Assembly: GCA_902798965.1 (NCBI GenBank)
Contig: CADBYS010000002.1
Coordinates: forward strand, 1 to 64,000
Direction: 5' to 3'
Source of the DNA: an uncultured Bacteroidales bacterium
GTDB taxonomy: Bacteria > Bacteroidota > Bacteroidia > Bacteroidales > Paludibacteraceae
Length of the DNA stretch: 64,000 nt
The notes beneath the pieces are model-generated. The model was not told the DNA's origin, ran no database searches, and worked only from the letters and a program-made list of their open reading frames with translations. Both the position numbers and the translations under genes were made by a program. Numbering within the stretch: position 1 is the first letter of the stretch; each line of letters begins with the position of its first letter. Of the stretch, positions 33,457 to 43,154 are shown one piece after another.

Positions 33457-34344
33457 ATGAATATTCTTATCACCGGTGCAAACGGACAATTAGGCAACGA
33501 GATGCGTATCCTCTCTGCACAGCATCCCAAACATACTTATCTCTTCTCGGACGTCTTCGTACCCGAGAACAGCCCGGTTACTGTTCATCCCCTGGATATA
33601 ACCGACGAGGCTGCGGTGTGCGGGTTTGTAGGCGAACATTGCGTGGATCTGATTGTCAACTGCGCAGCGTACACCAATGTGGATAAAGCCGAGCAAGACG
33701 AACCCGTTGCTCTCAAGATCAACGCCGATGCTGTGGCTAACCTCGCGCGCAGCGGAGCGCGACTGATTCATATCAGTACCGACTACGTCTTCTCCGGCGA
33801 TGAGCATCTCCCCTGCCGTGAGCAAGATCCTGTAGCGCCGCGTACCGCCTACGGTCGCACCAAATATGCCGGCGAACAAGCCCTGCTCGCTATTCAACCC
33901 GATGCCATCATCTTCCGTACAGCCTGGCTGTACTCGGAGTATGGCAATAACTTTATGAAGACGATGATTCGTCTTGGGCAGACGAAACCGGAGATAGGCG
34001 TTGTGTACGACCAGATCGGTACGCCTACCTACGCGCTCGATCTGGCGCAGGCTATCTTTGCCGCCATCGAAGCCGACGAATGGAAAGCCGGCATCTATCA
34101 CTATACCAACGAAGGTGTTTGCTCTTGGTACGACTTCACCCTCGCTATCCACGAGGTGTATAATATGTTGCACAAGGATCAGATAAACTGCCGCGTGAAA
34201 CCCATATTAAGCGAGGAGTACCAATACCTCACACCTCGTCCGCACTATTCGGTGCTCAACAAGGCGAAGGTAAAACAAACCTTCGGCATCCAAATTCCCC
34301 ATTGGCGCGATTCGCTCATTGCCTGCATGCAGAACATACAGTAA
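33457..34344 (+). CDS. rfbD: dTDP-4-dehydrorhamnose reductase
   Basis: 295 residues, extended SDR. ILITGANGQLGNEM binds NAD(P)H, ISTDYVFSGD and the YGRTKYAGEQ catalytic Tyr/Lys are present, with RTAWLYSEYGNNFMKTM downstream. Last step of dTDP-L-rhamnose synthesis. The start codon directly abuts a mini-repeat. The rfbA and rfbB genes are not in this window. An O-antigen-type membrane protein follows, consistent with surface polysaccharide production. Confidence 0.94.
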   Translation: MNILITGANGQLGNEMRILSAQHPKHTYLFSDVFVPENSPVTVHPLDITDEAAVCGFVGEHCVDLIVNCAAYTNVDKAEQDEPVALKINADAVANLARSGARLIHISTDYVFSGDEHLPCREQDPVAPRTAYGRTKYAGEQALLAIQPDAIIFRTAWLYSEYGNNFMKTMIRLGQTKPEIGVVYDQIGTPTYALDLAQAIFAAIEADEWKAGIYHYTNEGVCSWYDFTLAIHEVYNMLHKDQINCRVKPILSEEYQYLTPRPHYSVLNKAKVKQTFGIQIPHWRDSLIACMQNIQ

Positions 34345-34367
34345 GCGCCATCCGTTCCGTAACTTTC

Positions 34368-35672
34368 ATGGCTACGTACCGCACCATAATGAGCAAAGCG
34401 AACTACCTGCTGTTCCTGGCAGTTCTGTTCTGCTTGCCCTTCCCCCAGATAGGCTTGCGATACCTGATTGTGGCTTGGGGCGTCTCGTGGCTCTTGGAGG
34501 GGCGTTGGCTTAGCCGACCCGAACAGTGCCAGAATATCGGCAACGGTTGGTCAAGGCGTTGGCCGTCATCGCTCTGGGTTCCGTGTGTGCTGTTTGCCTT
34601 ATGGTTCGTCTGGGAATGTGTGTCGATGCTTTGGGCACCCGACAAGGCGCTTGCCAAAGCACAGATCGAGCGCCATCTGGCTATTCCGATGTTATTGCCC
34701 ATAACCATCTGGGGCGTTAACAACCTGTACGATTACAGACGTATACGTCAAGTCATCGTGTATGGAGCACTGGCGGCAGTTCCTGTATATTTCTTTACGA
34801 TGTTTTGGGTGTTCAACCACACTTGTGTGGAACATCCCAATGACTATCTTCCTACACATATGTTTCCCGTGGCCTTCTTTGCCAATGGCATTTCGGCTAT
34901 CAAGCATCGTCTGTTCCTGAGCAGTGCGGAGATTCTGGGAATCATCGCCGCGTGCTATCGCCGTAAGGAACTGAGCCGGGCGTATGGCGCGGTGGAAGGC
35001 TGGCTGATTACAATCATGGAAGTGGCGGCTATGTGCTCGCTGGTTCTGGCTACGGGCTCCAGAGCTTCGCTGTTTGCCGGAGTGGCGCTGGCGGGCGTAG
35101 CGACGGTGGAACATGCACCTAAGAAATATAAATCCTTGGCTATCAGCGGAGCCTTGATTCTGGCTGTGCTGATGAGTATATGTGTCGTCAAACTCCATCC
35201 GCGTATGCAGTCGTTCGAGTGGGAACATCTGCGCCTCGAGAAGATGGATGCTTCGCGCAACGCCCGACTGAACATATGGTCGATGGCGCTTGACGAACCC
35301 AAGGATTACTTGTGGCAGGGATTAGGTGCGGGGCAGAGTCCGCAATATTTGCAGCAGCGCTACGCCGAACATGGCTACACCTCTTATGTGCAGCAGGGGC
35401 TTCATGCGCATAACCAGTACATGATGGAGTTATTGGAGTTAGGGGTGTTCGGCTTGGCATTGTTTGTGCTGGCGTGCGTCAGTCCCGTGATCTTTGCCCG
35501 CAACCGCCAGAAGCAGACTGCCGCGTACATGCTCACTCTGTACGGTATGAACATGCTTACCGACAATATGTTCGGCAAGTTCGACGGCATAGCCATCTGG
35601 TGCGTGTGGATGATGCTAATCATGCTGCAAGCCGATGCGCAGGGTAAGCAGCAAGCCGCGAGGGATGCATAG
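34368..35672 (+). CDS. O-antigen ligase/polymerase-like membrane protein
   Basis: About 434 residues from ATG 34368 (34389 is an alternative). Roughly ten membrane helices, with a large periplasmic loop before the C-terminal helices. The Wzy_C/O-antigen-ligase loop shows AGQSPQYLQQRYAEHGY and QQGLHAHNQYMMELLELGVFG, where the conserved His and the H-N pattern are expected. It probably joins or polymerises lipid-linked glycans in the periplasm and follows the rhamnose genes. Its last 57 bp overlap the end of the convergent outer-membrane gene. Confidence 0.78.
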   Translation: MATYRTIMSKANYLLFLAVLFCLPFPQIGLRYLIVAWGVSWLLEGRWLSRPEQCQNIGNGWSRRWPSSLWVPCVLFALWFVWECVSMLWAPDKALAKAQIERHLAIPMLLPITIWGVNNLYDYRRIRQVIVYGALAAVPVYFFTMFWVFNHTCVEHPNDYLPTHMFPVAFFANGISAIKHRLFLSSAEILGIIAACYRRKELSRAYGAVEGWLITIMEVAAMCSLVLATGSRASLFAGVALAGVATVEHAPKKYKSLAISGALILAVLMSICVVKLHPRMQSFEWEHLRLEKMDASRNARLNIWSMALDEPKDYLWQGLGAGQSPQYLQQRYAEHGYTSYVQQGLHAHNQYMMELLELGVFGLALFVLACVSPVIFARNRQKQTAAYMLTLYGMNMLTDNMFGKFDGIAIWCVWMMLIMLQADAQGKQQAARDA

Positions 35673-38114
35673 CGACATCGAGGTGCGGCTGTCGCGCATC
35701 GAAGCTATGCCGCGCGTAACCGTCCAATACGGATAAGTAGGATGATTTACATCATCGAACGTATATTCGGTCAGCGCAGTTCCGAAATCATACAGATTGT
35801 AACACAAGATCTCCAGTTCCATGGGGATCTTTCCTTTTTCGGGGTTAGCCGTTTCTGACAGATTGCTTGTTCCCCGACCAACCCACCAGCGTCCGGTTAG
35901 CCGCAAGTCAAGGTTAAAGAAGGCATCTTCGCGCTTGCCGAACACGCCGTTAGCCATATTGATGCCTTTGGCATCGCTGTGATACAATGCCACTTGCGTG
36001 TGGGGCGTCGAGGAAACAGCAGGGGATGTATAACTTTGCGTGACGAACGTGCTGAACGGTTGGCCGTCCTTGAACTTGAAGTTCAGCGAGGCAGAAAAAT
36101 ATTTAATGGGGTTGTACGTCACTTGTATCCTTCCTATGAACGACTTGTCCTGATTCAGTCGGCAGTTGGCTTGATAGGGTTTTCCGGCTGAACGCGCAAC
36201 CAGGAACGTATTCGGGTTGGCTGTGTTCTCGCTCAGCGAACCGATATTGTTGTGCAGCACGCCGTTGCCCAAGGTCGATATACCTGCCATCAGGTAGCTC
36301 TGCCACGACAGTGCCACAAACCAGTGCTTGCTCGTGTATGTATATTTGATCGTGTTCGACAGGTAGTACGGTGTTCTGCCGCCCCACGTGCCGCTCATCA
36401 GCTCCAGCGGTTGTGTGGTCACGGTGTACTGCTTTTCTCCTTCCGTCAGGTAGTACAGCTCGCCTTGTTTGGTCAGGTTGCCCTCGTCCGCAAACGTCGT
36501 GAACCACTCGTTGTAGTACTTGCGCGCCTGGTTGAGCAGCGATATCTCGTGCCTGCCGTTTTTGCCGAACGAGAACCGTATAGGCAGATCAAGCACGGCG
36601 TATGCGGGCTGTTGGTGCCATAGGTCTTTGCTCGGCGTGTGGTACTTGCCGCCCGTCGTCGCCAGCAGCGTGCCGTCGGCGTAACGGATATCCGCATTCA
36701 GGTGCGTGGCATTCAGGTACTGCAGCTCATTGAGCGTATATACTTGCCGCTGATGGCTTAGCGTCAATCCTATCTCGAACCACTGCGCAGGCTTCCAAGC
36801 CAAACCCGCGTGAGCAGTGATGTTCGGCGATACGATGCTTCTTCCGCTGCCCTGCAACATGCCGTCGAGCGTCACGCCTACAGCTGCCTCGCCATACAGA
36901 GTCGGGGTCAGCTGCCGCGAGGCTATCACCTGCAGTTCGTTCTCCAGCAAACCTGCCGTGTAGCTTTGTGCCTGCCATTCGTAGGTGTACAGGGGTAGGG
37001 GAGTGACATCCGCTATGCTCTGCGCATAAATAGCTGTGCGGAACGACGAGGCATCCGTGCTCTGATGAATCAGCGAGTTATAGCTCGATAACTGCAATCG
37101 CAGCCACGGTAGTATCGCCCACTCGTAGCGCGCCGACAGGTTCAGTTCCATCAGTTTGCCCGGGGCGTAGTACGGCTCGAAGCCTTCACCGTCTTGGTCA
37201 AACAGGTTACGCGAGAAACTTACTGAATCGCGGCGCACATCGGTCACACCGAGGGATAAGCCCAAGTTCAGCGTCGAGCGGTTGTCGAAGGTCTTGCTGC
37301 TTGTCAAACCTGCCAACACCGCCGCCATATGGGCTTGCTCGTCGGGGTTGTACAGGAATTCCGACAGGTAATCATCGGCGGTCTTTGCTACAGCAAAGTA
37401 ATGCAGTCGATCGGCAAACGTATTCGGCTCCAGCGGTATGCGTCCGTCAATCTGTACCTGCATGTAGTCGGCAGGGATCATCCCGCTGATGCCTGTCTGG
37501 TCAAAAGCCGTCTGCTTGCGCTTGCCGTAATGCACATACAGGTGTTGCCCGCCTATCGTCAGCTCGGCTGTGCCTGCACCTACCACATGGTTGCGCATTC
37601 TCACGGCGCGGCTGTCCATCGTGCGCTCCTCGCCTGAGGAGTGAAACAGGTTAATCAGTTCGCGTGTACCCGGCGATATACCGCCCAGATTGCCCATGTT
37701 TCCGGTCAACCGAAGCATGTCGCGTTGTACGGAATCTTCCTCAAAGATCAGTTCCCCTGTATGGTAGTTCAGCGCCAGCGAAGTCTGCGACATGTTCATG
37801 TGCAGCAATGTGCTGCCGGTCATGGCGCGGCTGTCCACACGCATACCGTTCCACCAGTAGCGGTTCTGCCGGAACGAGTTGCCGGCTATCGAGAAGATCA
37901 TCCGGTCGCCTATATTCCACTCACCCGTGGTCTCCGACTCCACGACAACATAGTCGTTGTAGTTGTCCAAATAATGCCCCAGATCGGTGGTCACATACTG
38001 CTCGCGGAAGAACGCCGAACGCACACTGTCCACACCTAACGACGGAAAAACCTCAGCGCGCATCCATAGCGCACTGAGGCTCATCCATCCTATTAGTAGC
38101 AGTCTGTTCCGCAT
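35616..38114 (-). CDS. Large outer membrane beta-barrel protein (TonB-receptor-like)
   Basis: 832 residues with a signal peptide (LLLIGWMSLSALWMRAE). Most of the length consists of alternating amphipathic strands with aromatic ends, as in TonB-dependent receptor barrels (RLHYFAVAKTADDY; FSASLNFKFKDGQPFS; AFFNLDLRLTGRWWVG). A clear carboxypeptidase-like or plug domain and TonB box are not evident, so the substrate and even the receptor function are uncertain. It lies 32 bp downstream of dnaJ. Confidence 0.65.
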   Translation of the reverse strand: MRNRLLLIGWMSLSALWMRAEVFPSLGVDSVRSAFFREQYVTTDLGHYLDNYNDYVVVESETTGEWNIGDRMIFSIAGNSFRQNRYWWNGMRVDSRAMTGSTLLHMNMSQTSLALNYHTGELIFEEDSVQRDMLRLTGNMGNLGGISPGTRELINLFHSSGEERTMDSRAVRMRNHVVGAGTAELTIGGQHLYVHYGKRKQTAFDQTGISGMIPADYMQVQIDGRIPLEPNTFADRLHYFAVAKTADDYLSEFLYNPDEQAHMAAVLAGLTSSKTFDNRSTLNLGLSLGVTDVRRDSVSFSRNLFDQDGEGFEPYYAPGKLMELNLSARYEWAILPWLRLQLSSYNSLIHQSTDASSFRTAIYAQSIADVTPLPLYTYEWQAQSYTAGLLENELQVIASRQLTPTLYGEAAVGVTLDGMLQGSGRSIVSPNITAHAGLAWKPAQWFEIGLTLSHQRQVYTLNELQYLNATHLNADIRYADGTLLATTGGKYHTPSKDLWHQQPAYAVLDLPIRFSFGKNGRHEISLLNQARKYYNEWFTTFADEGNLTKQGELYYLTEGEKQYTVTTQPLELMSGTWGGRTPYYLSNTIKYTYTSKHWFVALSWQSYLMAGISTLGNGVLHNNIGSLSENTANPNTFLVARSAGKPYQANCRLNQDKSFIGRIQVTYNPIKYFSASLNFKFKDGQPFSTFVTQSYTSPAVSSTPHTQVALYHSDAKGINMANGVFGKREDAFFNLDLRLTGRWWVGRGTSNLSETANPEKGKIPMELEILCYNLYDFGTALTEYTFDDVNHPTYPYWTVTRGIASMRDSRTSMSLCIPRGLLLTLRIGLQHD

Positions 38115-38144
38115 CTAACAATTTAACAGCTTAACAGTTTAACG
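38115..38144. repeat. TTTAACAG mini-repeat
   Basis: Three ATTTAACAGC/TTAACAGTTTAAC words between dnaJ and the barrel gene; a similar string lies at 3146-3171. Confidence 0.55.
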
Positions 38145-38146
38145 TC

Positions 38147-39307
38147 TTACCCGAAAAGCGTGTGGAAGAAGCTCTTCTTATCCGTCTTACTATCCGGAGC
38201 CACGTTGTTGTTCTTGCGCAGTTTCTCCACCAGTTCTTTGTCTTCCTGGCTCAGGTGCTCGGGGATATATACGCCCACGTTGATGAGCAGGTCGCCTACG
38301 CCGTATTGCCGTCCGTACTGATCGATCATCGGCAGTCCTTTGCCGCGCATCCTCAGCACCTTACCCGGTTGCGTTCCCGGAGTGATGGTGATCTTCGCAT
38401 CGCCGCTTAGGGTTGGTATCTGCACTTGTCCGCCCAGGATAGCTGTAGGCACATCCAGCAGCAGGTTGTATATCAGGTCGCCGCCGTCGCGTGCAAAATC
38501 CTTGTGCTCCTCTTCCTCGATGATCACAATCAGGTCACCCGGCACTCCTCCGCGCGGTGCGGCGTTACCCTTGCCTTGCATCGGCAGGATCATGCCGTCG
38601 GCTACGCCTGCGGGTATATGTACCTCTACTATCTGTTCGTCGCGTACCACACCTTCGCCTTGGCAGTGCGGACACTTGTTCTTTATCACCTTACCTTCGC
38701 CGTGACAGGTCGGACACTCCTGTTGTACCTGCATCATGCCGAATATGCCGCGCTGCGTGCGAACCACACGTCCCGTACCCTTACAGGTCGGACACTGCTC
38801 GCCGCCCTTGCCGTCAGCCGAACCGCTGCCGTTGCAGTGTTGGCACTCTACGAGTTTGCGGATCTTCAACTTCTTGTCCACGCCTTTGGCAACCTCTTCC
38901 AGCGTGAGTCGTACGCGAACGCGCAGGTCTGTTCCTCTGCGCACACGCTGACCACCGCGTCGGCCGCCTGCACCCGGTATGAAGTCGTTGATGTCGAATC
39001 CCGCGCCCTCAAACAGGTCGCCGAACCGCATGAATATATCTTCCATGCTCATTCCGCCGCCGCTGAATCCGCTCGCACCGCCCATACCGGCAAAGCCGAA
39101 CTGATCGTAACGCTGACGTTTCTGAGGATCGCTCAGCACCTCGTAAGCCTCAGCCGCTTCCTTGAACTTCTCCTCAGCCTCCTTGTCACCCGGGTTCTTG
39201 TCGGGGTGATACTTGATGGCACATTTGCGATATGCCTTCTTTATGTCGTCGGCACTGGCGTTCTTCTCCACGCCCAGCACCTCATAATAATCTCTCTTCT
39301 CTGCCAT
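38147..39307 (-). CDS. dnaJ: Chaperone DnaJ
   Basis: 386 residues. J domain (residues 1-70, HPD in [11 protein letters not shown]), Gly/Phe-rich region, zinc domain with four CxxCxGxG motifs ([32 protein letters not shown]), and two C-terminal substrate domains. Co-chaperone that delivers unfolded proteins to DnaK and stimulates its ATPase. It is downstream of grpE on the same strand. Confidence 0.97.
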   Translation of the reverse strand: MAEKRDYYEVLGVEKNASADDIKKAYRKCAIKYHPDKNPGDKEAEEKFKEAAEAYEVLSDPQKRQRYDQFGFAGMGGASGFSGGGMSMEDIFMRFGDLFEGAGFDINDFIPGAGGRRGGQRVRRGTDLRVRVRLTLEEVAKGVDKKLKIRKLVECQHCNGSGSADGKGGEQCPTCKGTGRVVRTQRGIFGMMQVQQECPTCHGEGKVIKNKCPHCQGEGVVRDEQIVEVHIPAGVADGMILPMQGKGNAAPRGGVPGDLIVIIEEEEHKDFARDGGDLIYNLLLDVPTAILGGQVQIPTLSGDAKITITPGTQPGKVLRMRGKGLPMIDQYGRQYGVGDLLINVGVYIPEHLSQEDKELVEKLRKNNNVAPDSKTDKKSFFHTLFG

Positions 39308-39326
39308 AAAATCATTTGATTTAATT

Positions 39327-39377
39327 AGACCGTTTCACTGAAAGAATAAAGACCGCTTCGCTGAAAGAGTAAAGACG
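39327..39377. repeat. CTGAAAGAGTAAAGACCG mini-repeat
   Basis: Two long words (GACCGTTTCACTGAAAGAATAAA, GACCGCTTCGCTGAAAGAGTAAA split here across lines of text) between grpE and dnaJ, related to 31991-32036. Confidence 0.55.
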
Positions 39378-39405
39378 AGTTACATCAGTCGAATACATAT
39401 AAGTC

Positions 39406-39434
39406 TTTATTCCTTACTCCTTATTCCTTATTCC
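39406..39434. repeat. TTATTCC mini-repeat at grpE end
   Basis: Four TCCTTAT/TCCTTAC words that include the grpE stop codon. Confidence 0.6.
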
Positions 39435-40021
39435 CCAACGACTACTTTCGCGAAGCGAATAACCCGCTCGCCGTGTTTGTATCCTGTTTGTGTGCAATCG
39501 ATGATCTTGCCTTTCTTCTCCTCGCCGGCTGCAAAGGTTGTGATGGCCTCGTGCTCGTCGGTATTGAAGTCGGCATCGGTCGTGTCGATAGCATGTACGT
39601 CTTGCTTGTCCAGCCAGGCAATGAACTTGTTGTAGATAAGGTCGATGCCTTCGCGCAGCGAGTTAATATCTTCGGTCTTGCTCATCGCTGCACGGGCGCG
39701 CTCAAAGTCATCCACCAGCGGCAATATATCCACCAGCAGTTTCTCGCTCGCCGTGTCCATCAGTTCCAGCTTCTCCTTGTTCGTACGACGACGGTAGTTG
39801 TCGAACTCCGCCATCTGCCTCAGGCGTATGTCCTCCAGCTCTGCCACACGTTTCTCCAGCTCCGCAATCCGCTCCTCAGCCGTCGGCTCTTTCTTGGCTT
39901 CCTCTTCTGCCGGTTCCTCGCTGACCTCAGGTTGTTCTTCGTTAGCTTTCGCTTGCTCTTCAAGCAGTTCATCTACCTCTGCTTGCAGGTTGTCTTCTAT
40001 GTTCTGTTTGTTTTTTTTCAT
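39428..40021 (-). CDS. grpE: Nucleotide exchange factor GrpE
   Basis: 197 residues from MKKNKQN. A disordered acidic N-terminus (residues 1-65) leads into the coiled coil (ELEKRVAELEDIRLRQMAEFDNYRRRTNKEK) given here only as an approximate region, residues 55-85, and the C-terminal beta domain (HEAITTFAAG; GYKHGERVIRFAKVVV). It releases ADP from DnaK. Upstream of dnaJ in a grpE-dnaJ operon. Confidence 0.95.
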   Translation of the reverse strand: MKKNKQNIEDNLQAEVDELLEEQAKANEEQPEVSEEPAEEEAKKEPTAEERIAELEKRVAELEDIRLRQMAEFDNYRRRTNKEKLELMDTASEKLLVDILPLVDDFERARAAMSKTEDINSLREGIDLIYNKFIAWLDKQDVHAIDTTDADFNTDEHEAITTFAAGEEKKGKIIDCTQTGYKHGERVIRFAKVVVGE

Positions 40022-40122
40022 TTTGTACATATTTTGTCAGTATGACATGTTCAAAATCTATGCCAAGCCGCTCTTCTATCGACTTTTGACTCTTTTTCTG
40101 CCAAAATGGCAGTCATTCGTGT

Positions 40123-41337
40123 CTATTCGTACAGCAAGTAAGGTTTCCGTAGCTCTTTGAAGTCCTCCACGTCTTGTTGCCAGCGCGCACGGATGGCAGT
40201 ATTGTCGCAACCCGCCTCAATCATCTCGCGCACATATTTCTGTCCCATCAGTTTGTCGAAGAACGCCGTAAAGAACCTCTCCGGACTATCCTCTCTGCCC
40301 ATCACCTGCTCGTACGCATCAATCACGTACGTCATGTTGATCTGTTCCGCCCAAATCTGCTCGTAGGGTAGCTTGCTCAAGTCCACGCCGTAGCACTCCT
40401 CGTCCATCCGCGGCGGCTGTTTCGCACCGGGCATACTGCGCGGCGTAAAGTTGTAGCTGTACTTCCTGTCCATAAGCGGGTGACCGTATTGCTGGAAGGG
40501 TTTGTCTGTGCCGCGACCCAGACTGACTATCGTCCCCTCAAAGGCGCACAGCGACGGATAGAGATAGATCGCTTGCATGTTCGGCAGGTTGGGGCTGGGT
40601 GCCACGGGCAGTTCGTAATGCGTCTGATGTGTATAATGTTTGCAGGGTATAACGTGCACCGTGCATTGGTTGCCGGCGCTGTCCAACCACTGCTCGCCTT
40701 GCGCCATGCGTGCCAACTCGCCCAAGGTCAATCCGTGAACAATAGGTATAGGCAGCAGACCCACACCGCTCTTGAGCGACATATCCAGCGTGCAACCGTC
40801 CACATAATGTCCGTTCGGGTTCGGTCGATCCATGATCACCACCTCTTTCCCATATTTCCCGCACGCCTCTATCAGCCGGCACATGGTAATATAGTAGGTG
40901 TAGTACCGCAGTCCCACGTCCTGTATATCTACCACTAACACATCGAACTGCTCCATCGATTCTGCCGCAGGGTAATTGCTGCCGTGCGAACTGTACAGCG
41001 ACAGGATAGGTATTCCCGTCTGCGCATCCACATCGCTCTGCACCAGTTCGCCCGCATCCGCCGTGCCGCGAAAGCCGTGCTCAGGTGAGAAGATTGCCGT
41101 CACGTTCACGCCCAGCTCTATCAGTCGGTCGAGTACATGTTGCCGGCTCCCATCCTTGCGGATGATGATTCCCGTCTGGTTACTCAGCAGCGCCACGCGC
41201 CTGCCCGCTAACAGCGGCATATACAACTCCGACCGCTCATCGCCAAGCACCACACGTGATGACTTTGCTTTGGCGTAACCTGCTGCGCAGATAGCTAACC
41301 CTGCGATGAGCAGCAGTACAATCGATATCTTTTTCAT
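40123..41337 (-). CDS. namZ: NamZ-type exo-beta-N-acetylmuramidase (DUF1343)
   Basis: 404 residues from ATG 41337, giving a signal peptide (ISIVLLLIAGLAICAAGY). The DUF1343 signatures ALLSNQTGI, FSPEHGFRGTADAGE, VVDIQDVGLRYYTY, MDRPNPNG and SLGRGTDKPFQ are clear. NamZ enzymes remove terminal MurNAc from peptidoglycan fragments and allow cell-wall sugar recovery. The start overlaps the stop of the LRR gene (ATGA), so the two are translationally coupled. Confidence 0.9.
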   Translation of the reverse strand: MKKISIVLLLIAGLAICAAGYAKAKSSRVVLGDERSELYMPLLAGRRVALLSNQTGIIIRKDGSRQHVLDRLIELGVNVTAIFSPEHGFRGTADAGELVQSDVDAQTGIPILSLYSSHGSNYPAAESMEQFDVLVVDIQDVGLRYYTYYITMCRLIEACGKYGKEVVIMDRPNPNGHYVDGCTLDMSLKSGVGLLPIPIVHGLTLGELARMAQGEQWLDSAGNQCTVHVIPCKHYTHQTHYELPVAPSPNLPNMQAIYLYPSLCAFEGTIVSLGRGTDKPFQQYGHPLMDRKYSYNFTPRSMPGAKQPPRMDEECYGVDLSKLPYEQIWAEQINMTYVIDAYEQVMGREDSPERFFTAFFDKLMGQKYVREMIEAGCDNTAIRARWQQDVEDFKELRKPYLLYE

Positions 41338-43124
41338 TCTTTGCACCCTTTGAATACATTTTTGCCTACCTCGCACTCATCCGGCAGCGCCGGCATGAAC
41401 GACCCTAACATCTCGCAGTTCAGGAACGCCTCATCGCCTATCTGCTTGATCTTCACCGGCGTCGGCAACATCACTTTCCTCAGCTGCTTGCAGCCCGCGA
41501 ACGCCCGCGTGCCGATGCTCTCCACGCCTTTGGGCACAATCACCTCCTTGATACTCCGGCAATCCATGAACGCCTCGCGCTCTATGTACCGCAGTTTCTT
41601 GCTCAGCTCCAGCTTGCGTATGCCGTAGCACCCCGCAAAAGCCCCGCTGCCTATCACGCTCACCTCCACGGGCAACGCAATCTGCTCCAGTCGTTTGCAG
41701 TCGCGGAACGCGCCGTCGTCTATCACGTGCAGGTCGTCGCCAAATGTCACCTGCTCCATCGTCACGCAGCCCATGAACGCCTCTTTCCCGATGCTGAACG
41801 TCCGATCAGGGATAGCTATCCGCTCCAGCCTGCCGCAGTTTTTGAACGCACCGTTCTGCACCGTGTACAGATTCTCCGGCAGAGTCACGCGGAACACATG
41901 GTTGCAGTTCGCAAACGCCTCTTCGGCAATAGCTCCCACGCGCTCAGGAATAGCAATCTGCTCCAGAGTCGTGCAACCGATAAAACATTGCTTGCCCAAC
42001 TCTTCGAGCGAAGCGGGCAGGTTGATCGCCTCCAGCTTGATGCAACCGGCAAACGCGCCGTTGCCTATGTATTTCAGCGCGCTCGGGAAGGCAAACTGCG
42101 CAAACTGCTTGCAGCTGTAGAAGCACGCTGTAGGTATCGTATCAATACCCTGCGGCAAAGCAATCGACGGCAACGCGCTGCACTCATAGAAACACCCCGC
42201 ACCGATACGCCGCACGCCCTGAGGCAACGTAACCTGCTGCAGCAACGCACACTTGTAGAACGCAAACGCACCTACCTCCGTTACGCTCTGCGGGATCTGC
42301 ACCGTGCGCAGGTTAGCGCACTCGTAGAAGCACGCCGCAGGGATGCGCTCCAGTAGCGGCGACAGCTCCACGGATTGTACCACGGCATTGTTCGCAAACG
42401 CCCCTTCGGCTATCATGTAGTACGGCGTCTTGTATTGCACCTTGGCGGGCAACTCCTTGTTCACCGCTATCAGACACGAATCCACATACAGCACACCTTT
42501 CTTCCATTTCTTCTCGTTCGTGTAGATGCCCGAACCCGTGAACGCATCCCGTCCTATCGAGGTCACGCTCTTCGTGAAGTTCACTTTCTGCAGACTCTTG
42601 CAGTCCTTGAACGTGAACACATCAATGCGCTTGATGCCGTCAGGTATCACTACGTTCGTCACCACCTTGTTGCCTTGGAAAGCACCGCCGGCAATCACCC
42701 GCGTGCCTTCCCGCACCACGAACTTCGGCTTGCTGATGGTCTTATCCACCGCTATCAGGCACGAGTCGATGTACAGCGCACCGTCCTCCCACAGCTCTCT
42801 GTTCGCATACAGCGCCGTGCCCTCTATCGAACTCCTGTACAGTTGCCTGATCGTCGGCGGCAACACGATCGACGTCAGTCCCTTGCAGCCCTTGAACGCC
42901 TCGGCACTTAGCGAAGTCACCGTGTACGTCTTCCCTTCGCCGTCTGTAATCTGTTCGGGAATAACTACGTCGCCGTAAGCCTTCGGGTTCACGCCCACCT
43001 CGGCGGTGCGGTGCTCCACATCCAGTATGTACACCAGATCATCCACGTACGCCGTTACATCCGCAGCCTGCATCCCCATGATGCCGGCCATCATCATCAA
43101 TGCAATAATCCAATATCGTTTCAT
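41334..43124 (-). CDS. BspA-type leucine-rich repeat surface protein
   Basis: 596 residues with signal peptide (IALMMMAGIMGMQAADV). More than fifteen LRR_5 units of about 23 residues (FYECANLRTVQIPQSVTEVG; AFAGCIKLEAINLPASL). BspA-like repeats mediate binding to host proteins or other bacteria. No anchoring motif is evident. ATGA overlap with namZ downstream suggests a shared function at the surface or in peptidoglycan, which is not established. Confidence 0.88.
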   Translation of the reverse strand: MKRYWIIALMMMAGIMGMQAADVTAYVDDLVYILDVEHRTAEVGVNPKAYGDVVIPEQITDGEGKTYTVTSLSAEAFKGCKGLTSIVLPPTIRQLYRSSIEGTALYANRELWEDGALYIDSCLIAVDKTISKPKFVVREGTRVIAGGAFQGNKVVTNVVIPDGIKRIDVFTFKDCKSLQKVNFTKSVTSIGRDAFTGSGIYTNEKKWKKGVLYVDSCLIAVNKELPAKVQYKTPYYMIAEGAFANNAVVQSVELSPLLERIPAACFYECANLRTVQIPQSVTEVGAFAFYKCALLQQVTLPQGVRRIGAGCFYECSALPSIALPQGIDTIPTACFYSCKQFAQFAFPSALKYIGNGAFAGCIKLEAINLPASLEELGKQCFIGCTTLEQIAIPERVGAIAEEAFANCNHVFRVTLPENLYTVQNGAFKNCGRLERIAIPDRTFSIGKEAFMGCVTMEQVTFGDDLHVIDDGAFRDCKRLEQIALPVEVSVIGSGAFAGCYGIRKLELSKKLRYIEREAFMDCRSIKEVIVPKGVESIGTRAFAGCKQLRKVMLPTPVKIKQIGDEAFLNCEMLGSFMPALPDECEVGKNVFKGCKE

Positions 43125-43154
43125 ATCTTCAATAATTATCTCTCTTTTGATTTT

